Assembly: GCF_004014805.1 (NCBI RefSeq)
Contig: NZ_ATDN01000003.1
Span: 62,001-126,000 of the forward strand
DNA: 64,000 bases
DNA from: Mycolicibacterium elephantis DSM 44368
GTDB lineage: Bacteria > Actinomycetota > Actinomycetes > Mycobacteriales > Mycobacteriaceae
Direction of reading: 5' to 3'
Part shown: positions 18,974 to 27,706 of the stretch, one piece after another
Layout of the letters: each line of letters begins with the position of its first letter
Numbering within the stretch: the stretch's first letter is position 1
Made by a program: the position numbers and the translations under genes
Notes under the pieces: generated by a model
Seen by the model: the letters and a program-made list of their open reading frames with translations, nothing else
Databases searched by the model: none
Told to the model about the DNA's origin: nothing

Positions 18974-21900
18974 CCGCGACCCTGGCCCGTGACGTCGGCC
19001 GTGACGTCAAGATCGCCCGCTGGGTGGCGACCGTCGCCGGCCTGCTCGGCTTCGTGCTGTCGCTCGCCACGCCGCTGCTGCCGGTGGTGCAGACCACGGC
19101 GACGTTGAACTGGCCCCAACACGGTCAGGTCAACAACGTGACGGCGCCGCTGATCTCGCTGACCCCGGTGTCGATGACCGCGACGGTGCCGTGCGAGGTG
19201 ATCCGTTCGATGCCGCCGTCGGGCGGACTGGTGTTCGGCACCGCGCCGCCCGACGGTAAGCAGGCCAGGCTGCAGTCGCTGTTCGTCGACGTGACCGAGG
19301 ACCGGGTCGACATCACCGACCGCAACGTCGTGGTGGCCAGTGTGCCTCGCGCGCAAGCGGAGTCGGACGCCTGCCAGCGCATCGAGATCACCTCGACCGA
19401 AGCGGGCACGTTCGCGACGTTCGTCGGGCTGACCAAGGCCGACGGGTCCGAACAGCGCAGCGGATTCGCCGACCCGAACCTGCGCCCCCAGATCGTCGGC
19501 GTCTTCACCGAGTTGACCGGGCCGGCACCGCCCGGGTTGACCGTGTCGGCCACGATCGACACCCGGTTCTCCTCGAAGCCAACACCTTTGAAGCTGGCCG
19601 CGATGGTGCTGGCGATCCTCTCCACCGTGATCGCGCTGCTGGCGTTGTGGCGGCTGGACCGCCTCGACGGGCGGCGGATGCACCGGTTGATCCCGCAGCG
19701 GTGGCGCACCTTCACCGCCACCGATGTCACCGTCGTCGGCGGGTTCCTGGTGTGGCACGTCATCGGGGCCAACTCGTCGGACGACGGCTACATCCTCGGC
19801 ATGGCCCGCGTCGCCGGGCACGCCGGCTACATGTCGAACTACTTCCGCTGGTTCGGCAGCCCCGAGGACCCGTTCGGCTGGTACTACAACCTGCTGGCGA
19901 TGATGACCGGCGTCAGCGACGCCAGCATCTGGATCCGGCTGCCCGACCTGGTGTGCGGAATCGTCTGCTGGCTCTTGCTGTCTCGGGAAGTGCTGCCCCG
20001 GCTGGGCCCGACGGTGGCGGCCAGCAAGCCCGCGCTGTGGGCGGCCGGCCTGGTGCTGCTGGCGGCATGGATGCCGTTCAACAACGGCCTGCGTCCCGAG
20101 GGGCAGATCGCCACCGGCGCGCTGATCACCTACGTGCTGATCGAACGCGCGATCATCTCGGGCCGATTGACGCCCGCCGCGTTGGCGACGCTGACCGCGG
20201 CGTTCACGCTCGGCATTCAGCCGACCGGGCTGATCGCGGTCGCCGCGCTGCTCGCGGGCGGCCGCCCGATCCTGCGAATCCTGGTGCGGCGCCGTCGTCT
20301 CGTCGGCACCTGGCCGCTGGTCGCGCCGATTCTGGCCGCGGGCACCATCATCCTGACGGTCGTCTTCTTCGACCAGACCCTCGCGACCGTGCTCGAGGCG
20401 ACCAGGATCCGCACGGACGTCGGGCCGAACCAGGAGTGGTACACCGAGAACCTGCGGTACTACTACCTGATCCTGCCGACGGTCGACGGGTCGCTGTCGC
20501 GGCGGTTCGGGTTCCTGATCACCGCGCTGTCGCTGTTCGTGTCGATGTTCATCATGATGCGCCGCAAGCGAATTCCCGGTGTGGCGCGGGGCCCGGCCTG
20601 GCGGTTGATGGGCGTCATCTTCGGCACGATCTTCTTCCTGATGTTCACCCCGACCAAGTGGGTGCACCACTTCGGGTTGTTCGCCGCGGTGGGCGCGGCC
20701 ATGGCGGCGTTGGCGACGGTGCTGGTGTCGCCCGCGGTGCTGCGCTGGTCGCGCAACCGGATGGCGGTGCTGGCCGCGGTGTTCTTCCTGCTGGCGCTGT
20801 GCTTCGCCACCACCAACGGCTGGTGGTACGTGTCGAGTTTCGGGGTGCCGTTCAACAACGACATGCCCGCGATCGGCGGGGTCACGATCAGCACGATCTT
20901 CTTCGCGCTGTTCGCGATCACCGCGCTGTACGCGATGTGGCTGCACTTCGCGCCCCGCGACCGCGGCGAGGGCCGCATCGCGCGGGCGTTGACCGCCGCG
21001 CCGATCCCGGTCACCGCCGGGTTCATGGTGGTGGTGTTCGTCGGTTCGATGCTGGTGGGTGCGATCCGCCAGTACCCCACCTACTCCAACGCCTGGGCGA
21101 ACCTGCGGGCCTTCGTCGGCGGCTGCGGGCTGGCCGACGACGTGCTGGTCGAACCCGATCCCAACGAAGGGTTCCTGACCCCGCTGCCCGGCGACTACGG
21201 CCCGCTGGGCCCGCTGGGCGGCGTCGACCCGGTGGGATTCACCCCGGATGGAGTGCCGGAAAAGATTGTCGCGGAAGCGATCCGGGTGAACCTGCCGATG
21301 CCAGGTACCGACTACGACTGGGACCACCCCACCGAGCTCGACACTCCCGGCGTCAACGGCTCGACGGTGCCGCTGCCGTATCAGCTCGACCCGGCAAGGG
21401 TGCCGCTGGCCGGCAGTTACGTGACCGGCCCGCAGCAGGAGAGCAGGTTGACGTCGGCATGGTACGAGCTGCCGCCACCGAACGACGCGCATCCGCTGGT
21501 GGTCGTCACCGCCGCGGGCACCATCACCGGCGACAGCGTGTTCAACGCGCGCACCGAGGGCGAGACCGTCGAACTCGAGTACGCGGTCGCGGGCCCGGAC
21601 GGCAGCCCGGTGCCGGCGGGCCGGCTGGTGCCCTACGACCTCGGCCCCATCCCGTCGTGGCGCAATCTGCGATTCCCCCGCGCCGACATCCCCGACGACG
21701 CGGTCGCGGTCCGCATTGTGGCCGAGGACGTTTCGCTGACGCCGGGTGACTGGGTGGCCGTGACCCCGCCGCGGGTGCCGGAGCTGCGGTCGGTCCAGGA
21801 GTACGTCGGCTCCGAGCAGCCGGTGCTGATGGACTGGGCGGTCGGGCTGGCGTTCCCGTGTCAGCAGCCGATGCTGCACGCCAACGGCGTCACCGACATC

Positions 21901-22179
21901 CCCAAGTTCCGGATCACGCCGGATTACAACGCCAAACGCAAGGACACCGACACCTGGCAGGACGGCCTCAACGGCGGGCTGCTCGGCGTGACGGATCTGC
22001 TGTTGCGCGCGCACGTGATGGCGACGTACCTGTCGAAGGACTGGGGCCGCGACTGGGGCTCGCTGCGCAAGTTCGAGCCCACGCCCGATGCACGCACGGC
22101 CGAACCGGCCGAACTCGAACTGGGCACCACCACACACAGCGGGCTGTACTCGCCTGGCCACATCCGGATCAAGCCGTAG
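18970..22179 (+). CDS. embB: Arabinosyltransferase EmbB (ethambutol target)
   Basis: 1069 residues, GT53. Pairs with EmbA to make the branched hexaarabinoside end of arabinogalactan. The catalytic loop is [13 protein letters not shown] with the putative catalytic Asp at 271; I275, L276 and M278 correspond to I303, L304 and M306 of M. tuberculosis, the ethambutol-resistance-determining region, and all are the susceptible residues. The loop continues [20 protein letters not shown]. An in-frame codon 33 bases upstream lies inside embA; ATG at 18970, overlapping the embA stop, gives the normal N-terminus. Last gene of the arabinan operon; 45 bases separate it from the next gene. Confidence 0.95.
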   Translation: MTATLARDVGRDVKIARWVATVAGLLGFVLSLATPLLPVVQTTATLNWPQHGQVNNVTAPLISLTPVSMTATVPCEVIRSMPPSGGLVFGTAPPDGKQARLQSLFVDVTEDRVDITDRNVVVASVPRAQAESDACQRIEITSTEAGTFATFVGLTKADGSEQRSGFADPNLRPQIVGVFTELTGPAPPGLTVSATIDTRFSSKPTPLKLAAMVLAILSTVIALLALWRLDRLDGRRMHRLIPQRWRTFTATDVTVVGGFLVWHVIGANSSDDGYILGMARVAGHAGYMSNYFRWFGSPEDPFGWYYNLLAMMTGVSDASIWIRLPDLVCGIVCWLLLSREVLPRLGPTVAASKPALWAAGLVLLAAWMPFNNGLRPEGQIATGALITYVLIERAIISGRLTPAALATLTAAFTLGIQPTGLIAVAALLAGGRPILRILVRRRRLVGTWPLVAPILAAGTIILTVVFFDQTLATVLEATRIRTDVGPNQEWYTENLRYYYLILPTVDGSLSRRFGFLITALSLFVSMFIMMRRKRIPGVARGPAWRLMGVIFGTIFFLMFTPTKWVHHFGLFAAVGAAMAALATVLVSPAVLRWSRNRMAVLAAVFFLLALCFATTNGWWYVSSFGVPFNNDMPAIGGVTISTIFFALFAITALYAMWLHFAPRDRGEGRIARALTAAPIPVTAGFMVVVFVGSMLVGAIRQYPTYSNAWANLRAFVGGCGLADDVLVEPDPNEGFLTPLPGDYGPLGPLGGVDPVGFTPDGVPEKIVAEAIRVNLPMPGTDYDWDHPTELDTPGVNGSTVPLPYQLDPARVPLAGSYVTGPQQESRLTSAWYELPPPNDAHPLVVVTAAGTITGDSVFNARTEGETVELEYAVAGPDGSPVPAGRLVPYDLGPIPSWRNLRFPRADIPDDAVAVRIVAEDVSLTPGDWVAVTPPRVPELRSVQEYVGSEQPVLMDWAVGLAFPCQQPMLHANGVTDIPKFRITPDYNAKRKDTDTWQDGLNGGLLGVTDLLLRAHVMATYLSKDWGRDWGSLRKFEPTPDARTAEPAELELGTTTHSGLYSPGHIRIKP

Positions 22180-22224
22180 GTTCTGCCGACGTTGCGCACG
22201 CTCGCGGTCATCTAGCCTGAGGCC

Positions 22225-23133
22225 GTGGATCAGCTACGGCTCGGCAACGCGACGCTCACCCGCGTCATCGAGTGGCAGGTCGACGATCTTCCCACCGAGG
22301 TGTTCCCGCACACCCCCGCCGAGGCCTGGCAGGAACACGCCGACGAGTTCTCGCCGACGTTCTGGACCGACACCGGATGGCGCATCGCCCTGCAGGTGTG
22401 GGTAATCGAGGTCGATGGGCTGACCGTGCTCGTCGACACCGGCGCGGGCAACGGCAAGTCGCGACCACGGATGGCCGTGCTCGACAACCTGCAAACCGAC
22501 TTCCTTCGGACGCTTTCGGCCGCCGGGTTCGACCCCGGCGACGTCGACGTCGTCGTCAACACCCATCTGCACTTCGACCATGTCGGCTGGAACACCATGC
22601 GCGACGGTGACACCTGGGTGCCGACCTTCCCCAACGCCCGATATCTGGTACCGGAGGCGGACTATCGGCATTTCGCACCGGACGGACCGGTGCAGACGTC
22701 ATCGCCGAGCACCGAAGACGAGGCGTCGGCGCAGCGACACGTCCGAACGGTGTTCGCGGACAGCGTTTCTCCTGTCGAGAACCAGATCGAGCTGTGGTCT
22801 GACGATCATCAACTCGGCGAGTCGTTGTGGCTGAGCCCGGCACCGGGCCATACCCCTGGCTCGTCGGTGGTGTGGCTTGAAGCCGGTAGATCCGCGGTGT
22901 TCGTCGGGGACCTGACCCACTGCCCCATCCAGATCGCCCGGCCCGGGGATCCCTGCGGGTGGGACGAGGACTTCGAGGCCGCCGCCGTGACGCGCCGTCG
23001 GATCCTCACCGAGGCGTCACGGCGTCGTGCTGCGGTCATCCCCGCGCACTATCCGGGGCACGGCGGTGCGACGGTCGTCGCGCGCGGAGATGCCTTCCTG
23101 GTCGACGACTGGCTCGAACTGCCGCCGATCTGA
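22225..23133 (+). CDS. Metallo-beta-lactamase-fold hydrolase
   Basis: 302 residues. The zinc motif THLHFDHVGW near residues 114-123, a downstream APGHTPGSSVVWLE carrying the next metal His, VFVGDLTH with the bridging Asp, and PAHYPGHGG at the end complete the MBL site. The closest pattern is the AHL-lactonase/quorum-quenching or general MBL hydrolase group, but the substrate is not readable. GTG start. It follows embB by 45 bases on the same strand, so read-through is possible. No counterpart at this position is recalled in M. tuberculosis, so it is accessory to the cell-wall locus. Confidence 0.85.
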   Translation: MDQLRLGNATLTRVIEWQVDDLPTEVFPHTPAEAWQEHADEFSPTFWTDTGWRIALQVWVIEVDGLTVLVDTGAGNGKSRPRMAVLDNLQTDFLRTLSAAGFDPGDVDVVVNTHLHFDHVGWNTMRDGDTWVPTFPNARYLVPEADYRHFAPDGPVQTSSPSTEDEASAQRHVRTVFADSVSPVENQIELWSDDHQLGESLWLSPAPGHTPGSSVVWLEAGRSAVFVGDLTHCPIQIARPGDPCGWDEDFEAAAVTRRRILTEASRRRAAVIPAHYPGHGGATVVARGDAFLVDDWLELPPI

Positions 23134-23163
23134 GCGCGTCTTTCGATACGCGGGCCGTCGGCG

Positions 23164-23240
23164 ATTCTGCAAAAGGAGTGACGCTGACGCAAAAGCTCTG
23201 CTAATAGTTTGGCTATACCAGCGCATTTCTTTTGCAGAAT
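23164..23240. promoter_or_regulatory. 12-bp inverted repeat framing the folE promoter region
   Basis: ATTCTGCAAAAG at 23164-23175 is the exact reverse complement of CTTTTGCAGAAT at 23229-23240, with 53 bases between. A further partial copy, GCAAAAG, is at 23189-23195. The spacer is AT-rich for this genome (line 23161-23220 is about 47% G+C by hand count). The arms end 33 bases before the folE ATG. The layout suggests a dimeric regulator bridging two sites, but no known regulator motif was recognised. Confidence 0.5.
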
Positions 23241-23272
23241 AGCGCCATTCCAGGGCGCGCCGAGGGGGCGTA

Positions 23273-23851
23273 ATGTCGCAGTCGCCGCAAGCGTCACGCA
23301 CCGCCAATGGCAAAGTCGCGCGAGGGAAATTACTCGACCGAAAGGCCGTCGAGCCCGCCATTTTCGATTTGCTTCTCGCGATCGGAGAAGATCCTCCCCA
23401 AGAGACATGGGGCGGCGTGTACTGCGGTCACGACGACATACGCACGGCGATTTTCGATGAACAACACGGCGAGCTCGTACCGATTAAGCAAATTCCGACG
23501 CACTCGACGTGCGAACATCACCTGGTTTCATTCCAAAGTGTCGCCCATGTTGGCTATCTTCCGGACGAGGATGAGCGGATAACCGACCGGTCGAAAATTG
23601 CACGGTTGGTCGATTTTCACGCCAGACGTCCACAGGCGCAAGAACGGCTCACCGGACAACGCGTTGACGCGATTGAGACCAATTCGAATACCCGCGCTGT
23701 CATTGTCGTCGTGGAGGCCGAGCACGTGTGCATGCCGATGCCCGGCGTGCGAAAACCGGGATCCGTCCTGACGACCTCCGCGGTCCGCGGTCAGTTCAGA
23801 ACCGATGCGGCGCCGCGGGCTGAAGCGCTGCGTCTGCTGTCAAGCAAATGA
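23273..23851 (+). CDS. GTP cyclohydrolase I-like protein, divergent
   Basis: 192 residues. GTP cyclohydrolase I converts GTP to dihydroneopterin triphosphate, the entry to folate and some pterin or deazapurine products. Zinc ligands and catalytic residues are present: STCEHHLVSF (Cys, His), SKIARLVDFHARRPQAQERL, and EAEHVCMPMPGVRKPG (catalytic His, third zinc Cys). After AIGEDP, the usual REGLxxTPxRV helix of FolE is missing and replaced by a short unrelated stretch (QETWGGVYCGHDD). Hand-counted G+C over 23281-23700 is about 57%, well below neighbours, which suggests transfer. ATG with GAGGGGG at 23262-23268. It overlaps the MFS gene by ATGA. It is probably not the housekeeping FolE; it could be a paralogue for another pathway. 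Confidence 0.8.
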   Translation: MSQSPQASRTANGKVARGKLLDRKAVEPAIFDLLLAIGEDPPQETWGGVYCGHDDIRTAIFDEQHGELVPIKQIPTHSTCEHHLVSFQSVAHVGYLPDEDERITDRSKIARLVDFHARRPQAQERLTGQRVDAIETNSNTRAVIVVVEAEHVCMPMPGVRKPGSVLTTSAVRGQFRTDAAPRAEALRLLSSK

Positions 23852-25332
23852 CTTCGGCGCCGAATCCGCCCTGGCCGGCGTGCAGTCAGCCGTTCGGCGC
23901 GGTGTGGGCGATGATGGTCGGCTTCTTCCTGATCGTCGTCGACTCGACCGTCGTCGCGGTGGGCAACCCGGTCATCAAACAGGAGTTCGCCGCCACCTAC
24001 GAGGCGGTCATCTGGGCGACCAGCGCCTACCTGCTGATGTTTGCCGTCCTGCTGCTGGTGGGCGGACGGCTCGGGGACCGGTTCGGTCCGAAGAATGTCT
24101 ACCTGGCCGGCTTGGCGCTCTTCACCGCGGCCTCGCTGTGGTGCGGCATGTCCGGCTCCATCGGCATGTTGATCGCCGGACGGGTCGCCCAGGGCGTCGG
24201 GGCCGCGCTGCTGACGCCGCAGACGTTGTCCGTGGTGACCCGTACCTTTCCTGCCGAGCGGCGCGGTGTCGCGATGAGTATCTGGGGCGCGACCGCAGCG
24301 ATCGGCATGTTCGTTGGCCCGCTGGCCGGCGGTCTTCTGGTGGACGGACTGGGCTGGCGGTGGATCTTTTTCCTCAACGTCCCGGTCGGCGTGCTGGGAA
24401 TTCTGCTTGCGCGGCGGCTGGTTCCCGCGCTGCCGGGCCGACGACACCGCTTCGACGTGGTCGGCGTGCTGTTGTCCATGGCAGGGATCGGACTGATCGT
24501 GTTCGGTGTGCAGGAGGGCCGAAACTACGACTGGGGGCACTGGATTTGGGGCTGCCTCGTCGGTGGGCTCCTCCTCCTTGCGGTGTTCGTGATCTGGCAA
24601 TCGGTTCAGCGCCACGAGCCGCTGGTCCCCCTGAAGTTGTTCGGCCACCGCGACTTCAGCCTTGCCAACGCCGGTATCGGGCTGACCAGCTTCGCGGTGG
24701 CCGCATTCGTCGTTCCGCTGATGTTCTACCTGCAAGAGGTGCGCGGGATGTCCGCCACACACGCGGCGTTGGTGACGGTGCCGCTGGCCATCGCGACCGG
24801 CGTTCTGGCCCCCATCGCGGGCAGGCTCGTCGACCGTGCCCATCCGCGCGCTGTCGTCGGGCCGGGCTTCGCGGCGATGACCGTCGCGCTGGTCTGGCTG
24901 TCGTTGGAGATGGACCCGGCCACCCCCATCTGGCGGTTGCTCTTACCGCTCACGGTGATCGGCGCCGCAGGTGCGTTCACGTGGGAACCGTTGGCCGCGA
25001 TAGCCTCCCGTACGCTTCCATCCGATCTGGCAGGCGCCGGCTCAGCCGTGTACAACACGACCCGGCAGGTGGGCGCGGTGCTCAGCAGCGCCAGCATCGT
25101 CGCAGTGATGACGGCGCTGCTTGACCCCCACCTCGGTGACGGCGCGGGGAAGATCTCCGGCCCGCTCAAAGAGTCCTTCGCCGGCGCGATGGCTCAGTCG
25201 ATGCTCCTGCCGGCCTTCGCCGCGGGACTGGGTGCGATCACCACGCTCTTCTTCGTCGCCCATCCGCACGCGCCGCGACGGCTCACGACGGTGAAAGGAC
25301 AACCGGAGTTGAATGCGAGCACCGCGCCATGA
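23848..25332 (+). CDS. MFS exporter, DHA2 (EmrB/QacA) family
   Basis: 494 residues, 14 predicted membrane spans. Proton-driven drug/metabolite exporter family. The motif-A-like GGRLGDRFGPKNVY lies near residues 70-83, the motif-C antiporter signature GATAAIGMFVGPLAGG near 150-165, and GWRWIFFLNVPVG follows. The substrate is unknown. It sits between a folE-like and a RibD-like gene with ATGA overlaps on both sides, so it probably exports the product, or a toxic substrate, of the same pathway. Confidence 0.88.
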   Translation: MTSAPNPPWPACSQPFGAVWAMMVGFFLIVVDSTVVAVGNPVIKQEFAATYEAVIWATSAYLLMFAVLLLVGGRLGDRFGPKNVYLAGLALFTAASLWCGMSGSIGMLIAGRVAQGVGAALLTPQTLSVVTRTFPAERRGVAMSIWGATAAIGMFVGPLAGGLLVDGLGWRWIFFLNVPVGVLGILLARRLVPALPGRRHRFDVVGVLLSMAGIGLIVFGVQEGRNYDWGHWIWGCLVGGLLLLAVFVIWQSVQRHEPLVPLKLFGHRDFSLANAGIGLTSFAVAAFVVPLMFYLQEVRGMSATHAALVTVPLAIATGVLAPIAGRLVDRAHPRAVVGPGFAAMTVALVWLSLEMDPATPIWRLLLPLTVIGAAGAFTWEPLAAIASRTLPSDLAGAGSAVYNTTRQVGAVLSSASIVAVMTALLDPHLGDGAGKISGPLKESFAGAMAQSMLLPAFAAGLGAITTLFFVAHPHAPRRLTTVKGQPELNASTAP

Positions 25333-26111
25333 CCACACTTGCCGGGATCGGCCATCCGGCCGTCCACGAGCCCGAATCGCTCACCGACGACGCGTTGCGC
25401 GACCTTCTCGCCTATCCCGGCCCGCTGACTCGTCCCCGGCTCCGCGCGAACTTCATCGTCAGCGTGGACGGGGCCGTGACGCTCGACGGCGCCGGCCGAA
25501 AGTTGGGGACGGACACGGACCGCCGGGTGTTCAAACGGTTGCGTGAAGTCGCCGACGTCGTCCTTGTCGGCGCCACCACCGCGGCGTCCAAACCCTACGC
25601 CGACATCCAGGTGGCCGGGGACGCGCGCCCGTGGCGACTCTCACACGGCCTGTCGCCGGGGCTGCGGTTGGCGGTGGTGTCCAGCCGCGCCGTGATCCCA
25701 CCGCAGCTGCTGCACGATCCCGCCCAGCGACCGATTGTGTTCGTCGCCTCCGGTGCACCGAGCGGGGCGACACGAGCTCTGTGCGCGGCCGGAGCGATCG
25801 TACGGGAGTTGCCGGACGGCGAGATCGCCTCTGGCGCAATCCGCGACGGCCTGGGCGAACTGGGGCTGAACCGAGTTCTGGTCGAGGGTGGTCCCACCCT
25901 GTTCTCCCAGCTGGTCGCCGCCGATGAGATCGACGAGCTGTGTCTCACCACCAGCCCCATGGTGGTGGCCGGACCGGCTCACCGGATCGCTGCGACACCG
26001 GAGCATGTCCAGCTTCGGATGCAGCGCAAAGACATCCTGCTCGGCGGCGACGGCACCATCATCGTCCGATGGGTTCGCGCCGGTCTCGAGGCGCGAGCAC
26101 GGAAGGGTTAG
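25329..26111 (+). CDS. RibD C-terminal/DHFR-like reductase (Rv2671-like)
   Basis: 260 residues. A single RibD_C (dihydrofolate-reductase-like) domain without the zinc deaminase domain of full RibD. The NADPH-binding/substrate pattern is [16 protein letters not shown] near 38-53, VVLVGATT near 78-85, and [13 protein letters not shown] with DELCLTTSP near 185-215. It resembles Rv2671, reported to have dihydrofolate reductase activity and to give para-aminosalicylate resistance when overexpressed. The coupled folE-like gene makes a pterin substrate plausible. The stop overlaps the convergent accD4 stop by 4 bases. Confidence 0.82.
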   Translation: MTTLAGIGHPAVHEPESLTDDALRDLLAYPGPLTRPRLRANFIVSVDGAVTLDGAGRKLGTDTDRRVFKRLREVADVVLVGATTAASKPYADIQVAGDARPWRLSHGLSPGLRLAVVSSRAVIPPQLLHDPAQRPIVFVASGAPSGATRALCAAGAIVRELPDGEIASGAIRDGLGELGLNRVLVEGGPTLFSQLVAADEIDELCLTTSPMVVAGPAHRIAATPEHVQLRMQRKDILLGGDGTIIVRWVRAGLEARARKG

Positions 26112-27706
26112 ATCGGCGTCAGGCCGTGCTTACGCTGTACCCGCTGAATCTGCTTGTCACGCAGTAGGTTCAGCGACTTACGCAGTAACAGCCGGGTCTC
26201 GTGCGGCTGGATCACCGCGTCGATGAAGCCCCGCTCGGCGGCGATCCACGGCGTCGCCATGTTCAGGTTGTAGCCCTCGATGAAGTCGGCCCGGATCTTC
26301 TGCGCCTCAGGCGTGTTCGGGTCCGGGAACCGCTTCATGATCAGCTGCGCGGCGCCTTCGGCGCCGATCACCGCGATGCGGGCGGTGGGCCACGCGAAGT
26401 TCAGGTCGGCAGAGAGCTGCTTGGACCCCATCACCGCGTACGCGCCGCCATAGGACTTGCGGATCGTGATCGTCACCTTCGGCACGTCGGCCTCGACGAC
26501 CGCGTTGAGGAACCGGCCGCCGCGCTTGATGATGCCGCCCTTCTCCTGCTCCACACCGGGCAGAAAGCCGGGGGTGTCCACCACGAAAACCAGTGGCAGG
26601 TTGTAGGAGTCGCAGAACCGGATGAACCGCGCGGCCTTGTCGGAGGCTTCGTTGTCGATCGCGCCGGACAAGTGCATCGGCTGGTTGGCGATCACCCCGA
26701 CCGGACGTCCGTCGACACGGGCGAACGCGGTGATGATCGCCGGGCCCTGCTGCTCGGCGACGTCGAAAACGTCACCGTCATCGAAGATCCGCAGCAGGAT
26801 CTCGTGCATGTCGTAGGCCATGTTGTCGCTGTCCGGCACGATCGAGTCGAGTTCGTAGTCGTGCGGGGTGATTTCAGGTTCCAGCCCGGGGTTGACGATC
26901 GGCGGGTCGTCAAAGGTGTTGGCGGGCAGGAAACTCAGATAGTCGCGGACGTACTGGAACGCCGCAGCCTCGTCCTCGACCACCTGGTGGATGTTGCCGT
27001 AGCGGGCTTGCGCGTCGGCGCCGCCGAGCTCGTCGAGCGACACGTCCTCGCCGGTGACGTCCTTGATGACGTCGGGGCCGGTGACGAACATGTAGCCCTG
27101 ATCGCGCACCGCGACCACAAGATCGGTCTGGATCGGCGAATACACCGCGCCGCCTGCGCACTTGCCGAGAATGATGGAGATCTCGGGCACCAGGCCGCGC
27201 AGCAGCTCGTGACGCCGGCCCAACTCGGCGTACCACGCCAGCGACGTCACCGCGTCCTGGATGCGGGCCCCGGCGGAGTCGTTGATGCCGATGATCGGGC
27301 AGCCGACCATCGCCACCCACTCCATCAGCTTGGCGACCTTGCGGCCGAACATCTCGCCGACCGAACCCTGAAAGACCGTCTGGTCGTGGCTGAACACGCC
27401 GACCGGCCTGCCGTTGATCCGGCCGTGCCCGGTCACCACGCCGTCGCCGAACAGTGCGTTCGGGTCACCCGGCGTCTTGCACAGCGCGCCGATCTCGAGG
27501 AAGCTCCCCGGGTCGAGCAGCGCGTGGATCCTTTCGCGGGCACTCGGAATGCCCTTCTTCGCCCGCTTGGCGACCGCCTTCTCCCCCGCGGGTTCCTTGG
27601 CCTGCTCCAGCTTCTCGCGCAGCTCGGCGAGCAGTTCGGCGGTGGTCTTGGTGCGGGTGGGCGGGAGAGATTCCGTGCGGGTGGGCGGAATCGATTCCGT
27701 GGTCAC
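26108..27706 (-). CDS. accD4: Acyl-CoA carboxylase beta subunit AccD4
   Basis: 532 residues (522 in Rv3799c). Carboxyltransferase subunit of the long-chain acyl-CoA carboxylase that supplies the carboxylated C24-C26 unit to Pks13. Crotonase-like fold: [12 protein letters not shown] near 140-150, the [11 protein letters not shown] oxyanion site, and [18 protein letters not shown] in the second half. The N-terminus carries a short repeat (ESIPPTRT / ESLPPTRT). GTG at 27706 overlaps the pks13 stop as GTGA, so translation is coupled and completes the fadD32-pks13-accD4 operon. Confidence 0.95.
   Translation of the reverse strand: MTTESIPPTRTESLPPTRTKTTAELLAELREKLEQAKEPAGEKAVAKRAKKGIPSARERIHALLDPGSFLEIGALCKTPGDPNALFGDGVVTGHGRINGRPVGVFSHDQTVFQGSVGEMFGRKVAKLMEWVAMVGCPIIGINDSAGARIQDAVTSLAWYAELGRRHELLRGLVPEISIILGKCAGGAVYSPIQTDLVVAVRDQGYMFVTGPDVIKDVTGEDVSLDELGGADAQARYGNIHQVVEDEAAAFQYVRDYLSFLPANTFDDPPIVNPGLEPEITPHDYELDSIVPDSDNMAYDMHEILLRIFDDGDVFDVAEQQGPAIITAFARVDGRPVGVIANQPMHLSGAIDNEASDKAARFIRFCDSYNLPLVFVVDTPGFLPGVEQEKGGIIKRGGRFLNAVVEADVPKVTITIRKSYGGAYAVMGSKQLSADLNFAWPTARIAVIGAEGAAQLIMKRFPDPNTPEAQKIRADFIEGYNLNMATPWIAAERGFIDAVIQPHETRLLLRKSLNLLRDKQIQRVQRKHGLTPI

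Noticed and set aside
18865..22161. 1098-codon open frame antisense to embB
   Set aside because: GC-rich third positions keep the antisense frame open. The translation is Arg/Gly/His-rich without domains, while embB on the other strand is unmistakable.
23178..23204. Possible 8-residue leader peptide (MTLTQKLC) before folE
   Set aside because: The GTG overlaps the GGAG itself, so spacing is zero and initiation there is not credible.
25042..25338. Frames antisense to the end of the MFS gene
   Set aside because: Short, Arg-rich and fully explained by the sense gene.
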